Origin: Roseiarcus sp050013275
GTDB taxonomy: Bacteria > Pseudomonadota > Alphaproteobacteria > Rhizobiales > Beijerinckiaceae
DNA: 64,000 bases
Assembly (NCBI GenBank): GCA_050013275.1
Contig: JBEKFO010000001.1
Coordinates: 1 to 64,000 of the forward strand
Direction: 5' to 3'
Shown: piece after piece, positions 52,750-61,796 of the stretch
Position numbering within the stretch: position 1 is the first letter of the stretch
Layout: each line of letters starts with the position of its first letter
Translations under genes and position numbers: made by a program
Notes under the pieces: model-generated
What the model was told of the DNA's origin: nothing
What the model saw: the letters and a program-made list of their open reading frames with translations, nothing else
Database searches by the model: none

Positions 52750-54906
52750 TCAGGCTCGCTTCTGTTGCGCGGGACTGGTCGGCTCGTAGCGCACGAGGGC
52801 GCGCGCGGCGACGCCCGCTTTGGCGAGCGCCCTCCCCAGCGACTGCGCGCCGGCGTCACCGGGCGTTTCTTCAAACGCGACGACCTCGTCGACCATCTCG
52901 AGCACCCGCTGCGCGCAGCGGTCGTCCGGATCGGGTCCGTCGCAAATGATCAGTTCGACAGCCTCATCGCGCAGGCGCGTGAGGGAGCGCAACAGTTCGT
53001 CGGGACGCATGCGCCCGATTTCGGCGTCGAAACCCTTGGGCAAAGCAAGCAACACTCGATTGCCGGCGAGATAGAACGCGCCCTGGTTGAGGATCGGCGT
53101 CTGCGTGGCGCGGCGGACGGCGCGCGTGAGCTTGGCGTTGCGCTCGGCCGCGTCGATCAAGGCGACGCGCACGCCGCGGCGCGCCGCGCACAGCGTCAGA
53201 TTGATCGCCAGGGAGGTGCGAAGCCCGTCGCCGTTCGGGCCGGCGACGGCGAAAGCGACAGCGCGCCGCGGGCCTTGGCCGGGGCTGTCGGCTAGACCGA
53301 GTTCGTCGAGGATCGCGTCGAATTCGACGCCGTCGGCGCCGACCGACAGCGCCGGGAAGCCGAGTCCGGCGAGGTCCAGGCGGTCGATGGATTGCGGCCG
53401 TTGCGCCGTCACCAGTCGCGATCGCGAGGTGACGATGAAAGTCGCGGGCGCCGGCGCTACCGCCGCGTTCGCCTCGCGCTCGGGTTCCGCGGCCGAGGCG
53501 TCGGGCGGCGCCAGCGCGCCGCCGCGCTCGCGCGCGAATGCGCCGGCGACGCCGAGCCCCAGGCCGAGCAGCAGTCCGACGCTCGCCATCAGGGCCCCGC
53601 TCGGCGGAAAGGCGCGAGACTTGGGAGCGGTGGCGAGCGAAATGATCCGCGTTCGCGACGGTTCGACCTGCTGGATCTCGCCGGCTTCGCGCGAGCGCGT
53701 AACGAACAATTCATAGACGCTGCGCGCCGCGTCGGCCTGGCGTTCGAGATCGCGCAGCCCGACCGAACTCTGGCCGTTGGCGTCCGTCTGCGTCTTCAAG
53801 TCGTCGAGCTGGCGGCTGAGCGACGCCTCGATTCGCTTCGCATTCTCGTACTCGATGCGTTGGCTCTCGGCGAAGCGGTTCAATTCGGCGTCGACCGCGG
53901 CGTCAGCGGCGCCGGCCTGCGCTTTGGCGTCGATCACCTGCGGATGGCGAGGGCCGAGTTCGGCCGTGAGGTCGGCGAGGCGCTGGCGCGCCAGCGCCTG
54001 CTGGGCTCGCAATGCGGCCAGACTCGTGGACGTGATCTGAGAGGCGAGCGCCGCGACGTCGCCGCCGGGCCGGTGAGCCTTCTCGATCTGGTCGAGACGC
54101 GAACGCGCCTCCGCCGCCTTGGTGCGCGCGATCGTCATCTGCGCGTTCACGTCTCTGAGCTGCTGTTCGGTGACGAGGAGATCGCGGGTTCCGACCAGCC
54201 CATTGGCGGCCTTGAAGTCTTCGACCTTCTTTTCCGCGTCGAGGACGCGCTTGCGCAACGCCTCGAGCCGCGCCGCCAGCGAGGCCTCGGTTTGGCGCGA
54301 GACGTCCGTTTGCCACGACGACGAGACGTCGATGTAGGCGCGCGCAGTGGCGTTGGCGAGTTCGGCGGCCCTCGTCGGATCGCGGTCGGCGACCGAGAGA
54401 TCGATGATGAACGTCCGTTCGGGCCGCTTGACCTGAATTCGGTTCCCGAGAGCGGCCGCGGCGGCGGTCACGCGGTCCGCAGGACTCGGCGAGGAACCGA
54501 AAAAGGCAGGGAACCGCCAAGCGGCGACAAAATCCGGGTCGGCGTCGAGCTTTTCGTCCGCCACGACGCGCTCGAGCACCGCGCGCGAGGCGATGATCAG
54601 ACCCTGGCTCTCGACATAGTTGATGAAGCCGTTGGAATCTTGCCCCGGCGCGGGCATGTCCTTGCCGGCGCCGGGAAGGACGCCGGGATCGACGTAGATC
54701 TGCGTGACCGCGACATAGCGCTGCGGCAGCGCCTTCGAGGCGACGAAGCCGAGCAGCGCGCAGGCCAACGCGCAACCGAGCGTGAAGGCCTTATGGCGTT
54801 TGGCGGCGGCGACGGCCGCGAGCGCGCGAGCGCGCGCGCCGCCGGCCGGCGGCGGCCGCGCTTCGCCGCCGCTCGTTTCGGCAGCCGTGAGGCCGTATTC
54901 GAACAT
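52750..54906 (-). CDS. Wzc/GumC-type polysaccharide co-polymerase with degenerate BY-kinase-like domain
   Basis: 718 aa. A Wzz domain with spans at about 40-62 (FTLGCALACALLGFVAS) and 450-472 (ALMASVGLLLGLGLGVAGAFA), between them long periplasmic coiled coils, and the GNVR-type segment VEPSRTRIISLATAPKSRAFPPSG. The cytoplasmic end (about 560-700) has the fold of a bacterial tyrosine kinase/MinD protein, but the P-loop reads GPNGDGLRTSLAIN with no Lys before Thr/Ser, Walker A' is LIDAAERNAK instead of DxD, and there is no tyrosine tail. It likely controls chain length without phosphorylation. Start MFEYGLTAAE at 54906 has AGG upstream; earlier in-frame ATGs give a poor N-terminus. Confidence 0.88.
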   Translation of the reverse strand: MFEYGLTAAETSGGEARPPPAGGARARALAAVAAAKRHKAFTLGCALACALLGFVASKALPQRYVAVTQIYVDPGVLPGAGKDMPAPGQDSNGFINYVESQGLIIASRAVLERVVADEKLDADPDFVAAWRFPAFFGSSPSPADRVTAAAAALGNRIQVKRPERTFIIDLSVADRDPTRAAELANATARAYIDVSSSWQTDVSRQTEASLAARLEALRKRVLDAEKKVEDFKAANGLVGTRDLLVTEQQLRDVNAQMTIARTKAAEARSRLDQIEKAHRPGGDVAALASQITSTSLAALRAQQALARQRLADLTAELGPRHPQVIDAKAQAGAADAAVDAELNRFAESQRIEYENAKRIEASLSRQLDDLKTQTDANGQSSVGLRDLERQADAARSVYELFVTRSREAGEIQQVEPSRTRIISLATAPKSRAFPPSGALMASVGLLLGLGLGVAGAFARERGGALAPPDASAAEPEREANAAVAPAPATFIVTSRSRLVTAQRPQSIDRLDLAGLGFPALSVGADGVEFDAILDELGLADSPGQGPRRAVAFAVAGPNGDGLRTSLAINLTLCAARRGVRVALIDAAERNAKLTRAVRRATQTPILNQGAFYLAGNRVLLALPKGFDAEIGRMRPDELLRSLTRLRDEAVELIICDGPDPDDRCAQRVLEMVDEVVAFEETPGDAGAQSLGRALAKAGVAARALVRYEPTSPAQQKRA

Positions 54907-55157
54907 AAACTGCCTATCCGCCGGTTTCGATCGCGCGGGGTGCATGCCTGTCCCGTCGCTCGCGCTGGTGCGCCGATTGTCATTGATCTTGGTTAACGAA
55001 TGGTCAGAATCGCCGCCGACAAGAGTTCGCCGCGCCGGCCGCGCCTTCGCCGGCGAAAGGGAGGTCCGCATGGCGCTATCGAGCAACCGCGAAAGCGGGG
55101 CGGCCCGGATGGCCTCAATCTTGCGTCATTGCAAGACAGAATAGTCAGGGTTCCGTT

Positions 55158-56120
55158 TTGAGACGCAGCGGCCCCCATCGTCGAGACGCCCGGAGCGAAC
55201 CTTTGCCAAGTCCCGTCGCACCCGTTACGCCGAGCCGCCGAGGCGATTTCGACGGGACGATCGCGGCCGAGGCGAATCCAAGGGCCGCTGTTCTTTGGTC
55301 GTGGCGCCTAGCGGCGGCGGCCTTCGCGCTGGCGGCCCTCGCCGGTCCGGTCGGCGCCGCGTCGTCCGGCCTGCGCCTCGTCCACGCCGAGGATTTTTCC
55401 ACGGCCAAGGATTTCGATCCCGCGTTCTGGATCGCGGAGACCGGCTTCTTCCGCAATAGGGAAGCGCAGTATTATCGCCCGGAGAACGTCGGCGTGCAGG
55501 ACGGCGCCCTCGTGCTCGAGGGCAGGCGCGAAAGCGCGCTCAACGCCGATTACAGCGCCGACGGCGCCGACTGGCTGACGACGACGCGAAGCGCGGAATA
55601 CACGTCCGGCAGCATCGTCAGCCGCGACGCTTTCACCTTCGGCGTATTCGAAGTGGTCGCGCGCCTGCCGCAGGGCGCCGGCGACTGGCCGGCGATCTGG
55701 CTGGTTAACGAGCAGGGGCTGCCGTATCGCGAGATCGATTTGGTCGAGGCGGTCGGAAACCTCCCAGGTAGGACGTGGACGACGATCCACGCCGGACCCG
55801 ATCAGCGCAGCCTGAAGACCTGGCAGGCCGAGACGCCCATGCCAGGCCTCGAACGAGACTTTCACACTTACCGGCTCGAATGGCGCAAGGATTCGATCGC
55901 GGTCGCGATCGACGGGCGCGACGTGCTCACAATGAACCCCGAAGAGGCCCATAGGGACGGCGTCGACCCGCTGCGCGCGCCGATGCATTTGCGAGTCAAC
56001 CTCGCGCTCGGCGGCTCCTGGGGCGGCAGAATCGACGACGACGCGCTACCTGCCCGGCTCGAAGTCAGATCGATCAAGATTTGGAGCGTCGAGCCGCAGA
56101 CCTCGACGAGCTCCGACTGA
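55158..56120 (+). CDS. Secreted glycoside hydrolase family 16 enzyme
   Basis: 320 aa. After a long N-terminal region and a hydrophobic signal segment (WRLAAAAFALAALAGPVGAA, about 49-68) comes a GH16 domain: FWIAETGFFRNREAQYYRPENV, GALVLEGRRES, YTSGSIVSRDAFTFGVFEV, and the catalytic motif REIDLVEAVG (E-x-D-x-x-E) followed by YRLEWRKDSIAVAIDGR. GH16 enzymes cut or transfer beta-1,3/1,4-glucans and related glycans; here it may trim the polymer. The start is TTG 55158, giving an unusually long N-region before the signal core. Divergent from the Wzc-like gene. Confidence 0.87.
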   Translation: MRRSGPHRRDARSEPLPSPVAPVTPSRRGDFDGTIAAEANPRAAVLWSWRLAAAAFALAALAGPVGAASSGLRLVHAEDFSTAKDFDPAFWIAETGFFRNREAQYYRPENVGVQDGALVLEGRRESALNADYSADGADWLTTTRSAEYTSGSIVSRDAFTFGVFEVVARLPQGAGDWPAIWLVNEQGLPYREIDLVEAVGNLPGRTWTTIHAGPDQRSLKTWQAETPMPGLERDFHTYRLEWRKDSIAVAIDGRDVLTMNPEEAHRDGVDPLRAPMHLRVNLALGGSWGGRIDDDALPARLEVRSIKIWSVEPQTSTSSD

Positions 56121-56295
56121 CGCCGATGGCTTCGAATTCCCAAGCGAACCAACCTGGTCCAGCGAACGGGCGACGCGAGAGCGGCGTCCCCAGAGTCGTT
56201 GCGCCGCGACGCCGCGTTGACGGCTCAGAATCCGCGGCTAAAGGAGAGATCCGGATAATGGGGCGGCGAGCGGAATTCGACGGGACGATGCGGCC

Positions 56296-57051
56296 ATGAC
56301 GATCCTGCAAAAAATGAAAGACGCCGCGATCCGCGCGGGACTCGAGCCTTGGCTCCGGCCGGTTTCCGATTTCTTGGTGGGCCGCAAATTCGATCAGGAC
56401 GATCCCGCGGCGTTCCGGCTGATCGAGGGCCTGCCGCAGGACGCGATCTGCGTCGACGTCGGCTGCCACAAGGGAAAGTTTTTGGACGCCATGCGGCGCG
56501 CCGCGCCGAACGGGCGCTTCTTCGCTTTTGAGCCGATTCCGTATCTCTACGAGCTGTTGAAATCCAAGTATCGCGCCGACGCTCGCGTGCGGGTGTTCAA
56601 TTACGCGCTCTCGTCGCACGACGGCGAGGCGACGTTCTACGTCAATGAACGCGATATGGGGCTCAGCGGCTTGAGCGAGCGGCGCGAGCGCTTGGGCGAC
56701 GACCCATTGACCAAGGTCGGCGCAGTCGTGCGAACGCTCGACGGCGTCCTCGGCGATCAGCGCGTCGATTTCATCAAGATCGATGTCGAGGGCGCCGAAT
56801 TCGACGTGCTGCAAGGCGCGCGAGCAATCCTTGCGCGATGCCGGCCTCGTATCCTTTTTGAGTTCGGTCGCGGCGGCGCCGAGTATTTCGGCGTCTCCGC
56901 CGACGCCATGTTTCAATTGTTCGATCGCGCCGGTTACGACCTCTTCACGCTCGACAATTTGGCTCGGGACAGCGCGCTGACCGCCGCGGCGTTCGGGGCC
57001 TGCTTCGAACGGAACACAAATTACAATTTCCTCGCGGCGCCCCGCCGATAA
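56296..57051 (+). CDS. FkbM-family SAM-dependent methyltransferase
   Basis: 251 aa. Motif I is CVDVGCHKGKFLDAMRRA, followed by GRFFAFEPIPYLYELLK, FNYALSSHDGEATFYVNE and the FkbM hallmark VDFIKIDVEGAEFDVLQGA. Residues near 35-50 fit the usual N-terminal helix. It probably O-methylates a sugar of the polymer or precursor. ATG 56296 is preceded by a weak GACGATGCGGCC stretch. It lies between GH16 and the Wzx gene and is convergent with the latter. Confidence 0.9.
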   Translation: MTILQKMKDAAIRAGLEPWLRPVSDFLVGRKFDQDDPAAFRLIEGLPQDAICVDVGCHKGKFLDAMRRAAPNGRFFAFEPIPYLYELLKSKYRADARVRVFNYALSSHDGEATFYVNERDMGLSGLSERRERLGDDPLTKVGAVVRTLDGVLGDQRVDFIKIDVEGAEFDVLQGARAILARCRPRILFEFGRGGAEYFGVSADAMFQLFDRAGYDLFTLDNLARDSALTAAAFGACFERNTNYNFLAAPRR

Positions 57052-57079
57052 GCGCTGCGGCCGGCCCGGCTTCTCGAAT

Positions 57080-58564
57080 TCATCGCTTGGTCGCGGCGAG
57101 CTTCGCCGCCGCGCGATGCGCCCTGCGGCCGAGCTGCGCGCAGCCCCACTGAAGCAGCTTCGGAGTGAATCTGCGAGAGACGGCGCGTAGATCGCCGATG
57201 TTCAAGAACCAAGCCGCCGCAGCGTAGATCGCGACTCCGCCCGGCACGAGGACGACGAGCGAAGCCGGACCGAGCGGCGCGGCGAATTTCTCCAGAAGGG
57301 CGACGGCGAGCCCCATCGCCGCCGTCGCGGCGACGACGCGCGCGATCCGGCGCAACGGAAAGGGCATCGGAAAGGCGAAGCGGCTCAGCAGCGCCGCGTT
57401 GAGACAGCCGAAGATTTCCGTCGCCAGCCGCCCCCAGACAGCGCCCATCACCCCGAAACGGCTGATCAGCACGTACGAGGCGACGACGTTCCAGACGATG
57501 ATCGAGCTCGTGTTCGCCAGATAGAAGCCGGTGCGATTGGAAAGCAGAAAGCTGGTATGGAAATATTGCTGGGTCAGGATCTGGAACAGCAGCGCCGCGG
57601 CGAAAACGGGCATCGCGGCGTGCGAGACCACGCGAAAATTCGGCCCGAGCACGAGATCGGCGACGTGCGGCGCGACGATGCCGAGGCCGACACACGCCGG
57701 CAGCGTCGCCGCGAGCAGAATTTCCAGGTATTTTGCAAGATGCGCGCGCGCGGCTCGCTCGCCCTCGGTCGCGAGCAACCGCACGGTCATCGGCACAAAG
57801 GCCGTAGCGATGCTGATCGCGGGAATGATCAGGCTCTGGCGGACGATGTCGAGGCTGGCGCCGAATTGGCCGGCGGCGGCGACGTCGGCCAGATTGGCGA
57901 GCAGAAATCGGTCGGTCATTGCCGACAGCGTGAGGAGCGACAGCGAGATCGTGAGCGGAAACCCGTTGGCGACGATCTCGACGAGACGCGCGGCGTCGAA
58001 ACGCGGTCGCGTTGCGCCCCAGGCCGTGCGCCAGAAGCTCAGCGTCGCCAGCAAGTAGCCGATCGACATCGCGGCCAAGAGCAAGGCGCCGGTCCTGCCG
58101 AACAGCATCGAAGCGATCCCCAGGCCCGAGACGAGCACGGCGCGAGCGACCGTGCCGTGCAGAAAACTCGCCGCCTTCTGTTCGGCGCGCAGCAGTTCCT
58201 GGCTCGTGTCGTAAAGGACGACGGCGACAGTCATCCCGATCGAAGCGATCGCCACCCCCGGCGCCAAATTGGCGAGACGCGCCGCGACGTAGCCGAGCGG
58301 CAAGACCAGAGCGCACAGAAGCAAGGCCGCCAGCGCCGAGGGACGCATGTCGGTCCCGTCGCCGCGCGCCTGCTCGCGCAGGATCGAAAGCTTGATGGCG
58401 CTGGAGAGAAACGTCGCAAAGAACGTCGCGAAGGCGAAGCCGAGGAGATAGTCGCCGAACCCGTCGGCAGCGAAGAACCGCGTGAAGACGACGACGTTAA
58501 CCAAGCCGAACACGGCCGAGAACGCGTTCGCCAGAAAGTAGAACGCGGTGTGCCTGGCCAGCAT
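57080..58564 (-). CDS. wzx: Polysaccharide flippase (Wzx/MATE-like oligosaccharide flippase)
   Basis: 494 aa with about 14 membrane spans, the usual length of Wzx/RfbX proteins. The N-terminus MLARHTAFYFLANAFSAVFGLV and the repeated spans such as LLLCALVLPLGYVAARLANL and FPLTISLSLLTLSAMTDRFLL fit the family. It would move lipid-linked repeat units to the periplasm, where the Wzy-like protein at 50350 joins them. The frame is open to 59326, but the upstream part is charged, non-membrane and not family-like, so ATG 58564 is used. Confidence 0.92.
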   Translation of the reverse strand: MLARHTAFYFLANAFSAVFGLVNVVVFTRFFAADGFGDYLLGFAFATFFATFLSSAIKLSILREQARGDGTDMRPSALAALLLCALVLPLGYVAARLANLAPGVAIASIGMTVAVVLYDTSQELLRAEQKAASFLHGTVARAVLVSGLGIASMLFGRTGALLLAAMSIGYLLATLSFWRTAWGATRPRFDAARLVEIVANGFPLTISLSLLTLSAMTDRFLLANLADVAAAGQFGASLDIVRQSLIIPAISIATAFVPMTVRLLATEGERAARAHLAKYLEILLAATLPACVGLGIVAPHVADLVLGPNFRVVSHAAMPVFAAALLFQILTQQYFHTSFLLSNRTGFYLANTSSIIVWNVVASYVLISRFGVMGAVWGRLATEIFGCLNAALLSRFAFPMPFPLRRIARVVAATAAMGLAVALLEKFAAPLGPASLVVLVPGGVAIYAAAAWFLNIGDLRAVSRRFTPKLLQWGCAQLGRRAHRAAAKLAATKR

Positions 58565-58873
58565 TAAGCAATTCCCAACTCGACGGCGCCCGCGTTCGAC
58601 GCCTCCGTGACCCAAAGCGGTTCCGTCGACCCGTTTCGAAACGTTTCGACGATGCGTCGACCGTCGAGCAAGAAGCGCGCCGCCGTGTTTGCGACCGCGC
58701 CCTGCCCCCGCGGTTTCGCGCACGACTTTACCATTGTTCGACGATTTGGCCGGCTCTCCCCTGCATGTTGAGGGTTCGTTCACCAATTTCGGGTCAAATT
58801 GGCGCGTCAGTCTATGACGGCGTCCGCGCCGGCGCCGCGCTCGCCGCCGCCCGCCGTTCGAACAGGACGTACC
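58565..58873. other. Divergent promoter region, no gene seen (309 bp)
   Basis: Between wzx (minus) and the pilus-N-like gene (plus). Should hold both promoters. A TTTACCATTGTTCGACGATT stretch near 58729-58748 is the most A+T-rich part. No gene or RNA structure recognised. Confidence 0.4.
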
Positions 58874-59344
58874 ATGTCGTCTCGCGTTTTGCTTTTCCTC
58901 GCCTTCGCCGCCGGGCTCGGGCTGAACTCGGCGGTCGCCGCCGAGGCGGCGGCTCCTCCCGACGTGTTGAAGGTCACGCTCGATCAGGCCAGGGTGATGC
59001 AGATCCCTCCGGGGGTCAAAACGCTGGTCGTCGGCAATCCCGCGATCGCCGACGTGACGATGCTCAAGGGCGGCGGTGCGATGATCGTCACCGGCAAGGG
59101 ATATGGCGAGACCAATCTGATTGCGCTCGACGGCCAGGGCAATATACTCGATGAGAAGCAGATCGAGGTCGAACCGACGCGATCTGTCTTGGTCGTGCAA
59201 CGGGGAAGCGACCGCGAGTCCTATTGGTGCAACCCGACCTGCATGCCCACGGTTCAGCTCGGCGATGAGAACAAGGCCTTCAGCGAAGCGAGCGGACAGA
59301 TCGGCGCGCGCAATGCGCTCGCGCAAGGCGGCGGAGCGAAATAA
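58874..59344 (+). CDS. Secreted pilus-assembly N-terminal-domain protein (CpaC-N like)
   Basis: 156 aa. A signal peptide (SRVLLFLAFAAGLGLNSAVAA) is followed by a domain like the N-terminal region of CpaC secretins: KVTLDQARVMQIPPGVKTLVVGNPAIADVTML, then GGAMIVTGKGYGETNLIALDGQGNIL. Such stand-alone domains are common in alphaproteobacteria and bind in the periplasm. The C-terminal part has a pair of cysteines (WCNPTCMP). ATG 58874 has AGGA 7 nt upstream. The role outside a pilus locus is unknown. Confidence 0.8.
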   Translation: MSSRVLLFLAFAAGLGLNSAVAAEAAAPPDVLKVTLDQARVMQIPPGVKTLVVGNPAIADVTMLKGGGAMIVTGKGYGETNLIALDGQGNILDEKQIEVEPTRSVLVVQRGSDRESYWCNPTCMPTVQLGDENKAFSEASGQIGARNALAQGGGAK

Positions 59345-59377
59345 CGCGAGCCGCGCGGCGGCCAGCCGCGCCCGTCC

Positions 59378-60157
59378 ATGCGCCGCCTGATCCTGGAAGA
59401 GCCAATTTCGCGCGCCGCCGTCTGGAGTCGGCGGACGGCGGTCTTCGCACTCGCGACGGCGGGCGTCGCGATCGCGCTGTCGCGGTTCGGCGGGGTCGAC
59501 GCCGCGGCGACGCTCACGGTGTTCGGCGCGGCGCTGACGCTCGCCTTTCTCGCCCTCCTGCTGGCGGGCGCGGCGGCGGCGGTCGTCTGGCGCACCGGCC
59601 GGCGCGGCGCCGATCAGGCCGCGCTCGGCCTCGCGCTGTCTTTGGCCCTTCTGGCCTATCCCGCCTATCTCACCGTCAAAGCGCTGCCGTTGCCCGCCAT
59701 CAACGACGTGACGACCGACTTGGACAAGCCGCCCTCGTTCATGATCTCGGCCAAAGCTCGCGAAGCCCGCGCCGGCCGCGCGCCGCCGACTTGGCGCGCC
59801 GAAACCGGCCCGCAGCAGAAGGCCGCCTATCCCGAGGTGCAGCCGATTCTGGTCGATCTCGAACCCGCTCAGGCCTATCAGCTCGCGTTGCGCGTCGCCA
59901 AGGATCTCGGCTGGCGCGTTGTCGACTCGAACCCGCCCAATCTGCGCGTCGACGGCGTCGCTCAGATCGAGGCTACCGATCGTTCGCTATTGTTCGGCTT
60001 CGTCGACGACATCGCCATTCGCATTCAGCCGCTCGCCAACCAGACGCGCATCGACGTCCGCTCGGCCTCGCGGGTGGGCAGGCATGACTTCGGCGCCAAT
60101 GCGCGCCACATCGATCGGTTCATCGCGGCCGTTCAAGAATCGACGCAAGAGCCGTAG
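59378..60157 (+). CDS. DUF1499-family membrane protein
   Basis: 259 aa. Two to three membrane spans in the first 110 residues (VFALATAGVAIALSRF, LTLAFLALLLAGAAAAVVW, LGLALSLALLAYPAYLTV). After them, the DUF1499 domain: YPEVQPILVDLEPAQAYQLAL, VAKDLGWRVVDSNPP, IEATDRSLLFGFVDDIAIRI and IDVRSASRVGRHDFGANA. Function unknown in the whole family. 33 bp after the previous gene on the same strand. Confidence 0.85.
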   Translation: MRRLILEEPISRAAVWSRRTAVFALATAGVAIALSRFGGVDAAATLTVFGAALTLAFLALLLAGAAAAVVWRTGRRGADQAALGLALSLALLAYPAYLTVKALPLPAINDVTTDLDKPPSFMISAKAREARAGRAPPTWRAETGPQQKAAYPEVQPILVDLEPAQAYQLALRVAKDLGWRVVDSNPPNLRVDGVAQIEATDRSLLFGFVDDIAIRIQPLANQTRIDVRSASRVGRHDFGANARHIDRFIAAVQESTQEP

Positions 60158-60160
60158 GGC

Positions 60161-61072
60161 TCATGGGCGGCGGAACCGCGCCGAGAGCGTCGGCGCGCCG
60201 TCGCTGGCGACGACGCCCCGCGCAACGAGGTCCTCGAGATGGGCGAAGGTCGATAGATTCGCCGCGCCGACCAGCGCCGGGTTCAGCCCGGCGTAGACCC
60301 TGGCGACGATTTCCGGGATCGTCGCGTCGCCCGCTTGCAGCCTGGCGAGGATCGCGGCTTCGCGCTGGCGGCGATGGCTCACGAGCGCGCGCACGTAACG
60401 CTGCGGGTCGCGCACCGGCCCGCCGTGGCCGGGCCAATAGATCGCCTCGTCGCGCATCCTCAGCTTTTCCAGCGACGCCATGTAATCGGCCATCGAGCCG
60501 TCGGGCGGGGCGACGACCGAGGTCGACCAAGCCATCACGTGGTCGCCCGAAAACAGCGCGTTCTCTTCCAGCAGGGCGAAACACAGATGGTTCGCGGCGT
60601 GCCCGGGCGTCGCGACGCTCTCCAGCGTGAAGCCGCGCCCCTCGATCCGCTCGCCGTCGGCGAGCGCGACGTCGGGGGCGTAGGCGAGGTCGTGCGCCGC
60701 GTTCACACGGGGCGGCGCGCCCTCGATGGCGACCTGCGCGCGCGCGCCGACGATCGGCGCGCCGGTTCTCTCCTTCAGCATCGGCGCGGCGGCGGCGTGA
60801 TCGCGGTGGCTGTGGGTGACCACAATTTGGCTCACCCGTTCGCCCGCGACCGCCGCCAGAAGGGCCGCGACGTGGGCTTCGTCCGCCGGGCCGGGGTCGA
60901 CGATTGCGACCTCGCCCTCGCCGACGATGTAGCTGCAAGTCCCCGTGAAGGTGAACGGCGAGGCGTTGCGGGCGACGAGCCGGCGCACGAGCGGCGAAAG
61001 CCGCGTCAGGACGCCGCTCGGCGCTTCGGCGGCGCTCGCCGACGGCGGCAGATCGTTGCTGGGTTCGCTCAC
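60161..61072 (-). CDS. MBL-fold metallo-hydrolase
   Basis: 303 aa. The Zn-binding motif THSHRDHAAAAPML, then ESVATPGHAANHLCFALLEE, LFSGDHVMAWSTSVV and YWPGHGGPV give the full set of metal ligands of the metallo-beta-lactamase fold. The C-terminal winged-helix part (ILARLQAGDATIPEIVARVYAG) is as in LACTB2-type hydrolases. Substrate unknown. Convergent with the DUF1499 gene. Confidence 0.88.
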   Translation of the reverse strand: MSEPSNDLPPSASAAEAPSGVLTRLSPLVRRLVARNASPFTFTGTCSYIVGEGEVAIVDPGPADEAHVAALLAAVAGERVSQIVVTHSHRDHAAAAPMLKERTGAPIVGARAQVAIEGAPPRVNAAHDLAYAPDVALADGERIEGRGFTLESVATPGHAANHLCFALLEENALFSGDHVMAWSTSVVAPPDGSMADYMASLEKLRMRDEAIYWPGHGGPVRDPQRYVRALVSHRRQREAAILARLQAGDATIPEIVARVYAGLNPALVGAANLSTFAHLEDLVARGVVASDGAPTLSARFRRP

Positions 61073-61124
61073 GTCGCGTTCCGATGCCTATCGCCTAACG
61101 GCCGACTTGTTTGGCGCGGCCGCC

Positions 61125-61134
61125 TTGTCTATAC
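61125..61134. promoter_or_regulatory. Possible BioR-type box upstream of bioY
   Basis: TTGTCTATAC, matching 8 of 10 bases of the alphaproteobacterial BioR site TTATCTATAA. It is 69 nt before the bioY start. No bioR gene is in the window, so this is a weak candidate only. Confidence 0.3.
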
Positions 61135-61202
61135 CCGCAACAGGCGCCGGACGCGAACCCGCCTCAGGGGGGACCGCGAGCCTGCCAGCGACGGGAGAAA
61201 TC

Positions 61203-61796
61203 ATGAACGAACCGATGAACGCGACTTTGGCCGCGACGCTGTGGCCCTCGCGCGCGGCCCCGCGCTTCGCCCGCGCCGCGATGCTGGCGATCGGCGGGAC
61301 GCTGGTCCTGGCGGCCTCGGCCAAGGCGCAGGTTCCCTTCTATCCCGTGCCCATGACCCTGCAGACCCTCGCCGTGCTGGTGATCGGCGCCGCTTACGGC
61401 GCTCGGCTCGCGGCGGCGACGCTCGCACTCTATCTCGCCGAGGGCTTGCTCGGTCTGCCGGTTTTCGCCGGCGCGCTGGCCGGCCCCGCCTATATGGCCG
61501 GACCCACCGCCGGCTATCTCGGAGGCTTCCTGGTCGCGGCGGCGGCGGTCGGTTGGCTCGCCGAGCGCGGCTGGGATCGCGACTGGCCGCGGCTGATCGG
61601 CGCGATGGCGATCGGCCATGTCGTGGTCTTCGCCTTCGGCTTCGCCTGGCTCGCGCTCGCGTTGGGGGCCGAAAGCGCCTGGGCGGTCGGCGTTGCGCCG
61701 TTCTATGCGGCGACGCTGGTCAAGACGCTGCTCGCCGCGGCGCTGGTCGGCGCGGCTTGGCGTGGTCTGGCGCGGCTGCGAGGGAGTGACGCCTGA
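61203..61796 (+). CDS. bioY: Biotin transporter BioY
   Basis: 197 aa with about six spans. S-component of an ECF-type biotin uptake system that can also work alone. Family marks: LVLAASAKAQVPFYPVPMTLQTLAVLVIGAAYG near residue 40, YLAEGLLGLPVFAG, and AGPTAGYLGGFLVAA. ATG 61203 has GGGAGA 5 nt upstream; the frame is open further back but reads through the promoter. No bioM/bioN genes follow. It overlaps the next gene if that uses a CTG start. Confidence 0.94.
   Translation: MNEPMNATLAATLWPSRAAPRFARAAMLAIGGTLVLAASAKAQVPFYPVPMTLQTLAVLVIGAAYGARLAAATLALYLAEGLLGLPVFAGALAGPAYMAGPTAGYLGGFLVAAAAVGWLAERGWDRDWPRLIGAMAIGHVVVFAFGFAWLALALGAESAWAVGVAPFYAATLVKTLLAAALVGAAWRGLARLRGSDA

Noticed and set aside
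53392..54996. 534-aa plus-strand frame
   Set aside because: Antisense to the Wzc-like gene, whose domain order and membrane spans are clear.
58565..59326. N-terminal extension of the wzx frame by about 250 residues
   Set aside because: The extension is charged, not membrane-like, and crosses the promoter region and the oppositely oriented pilus-N-like gene.
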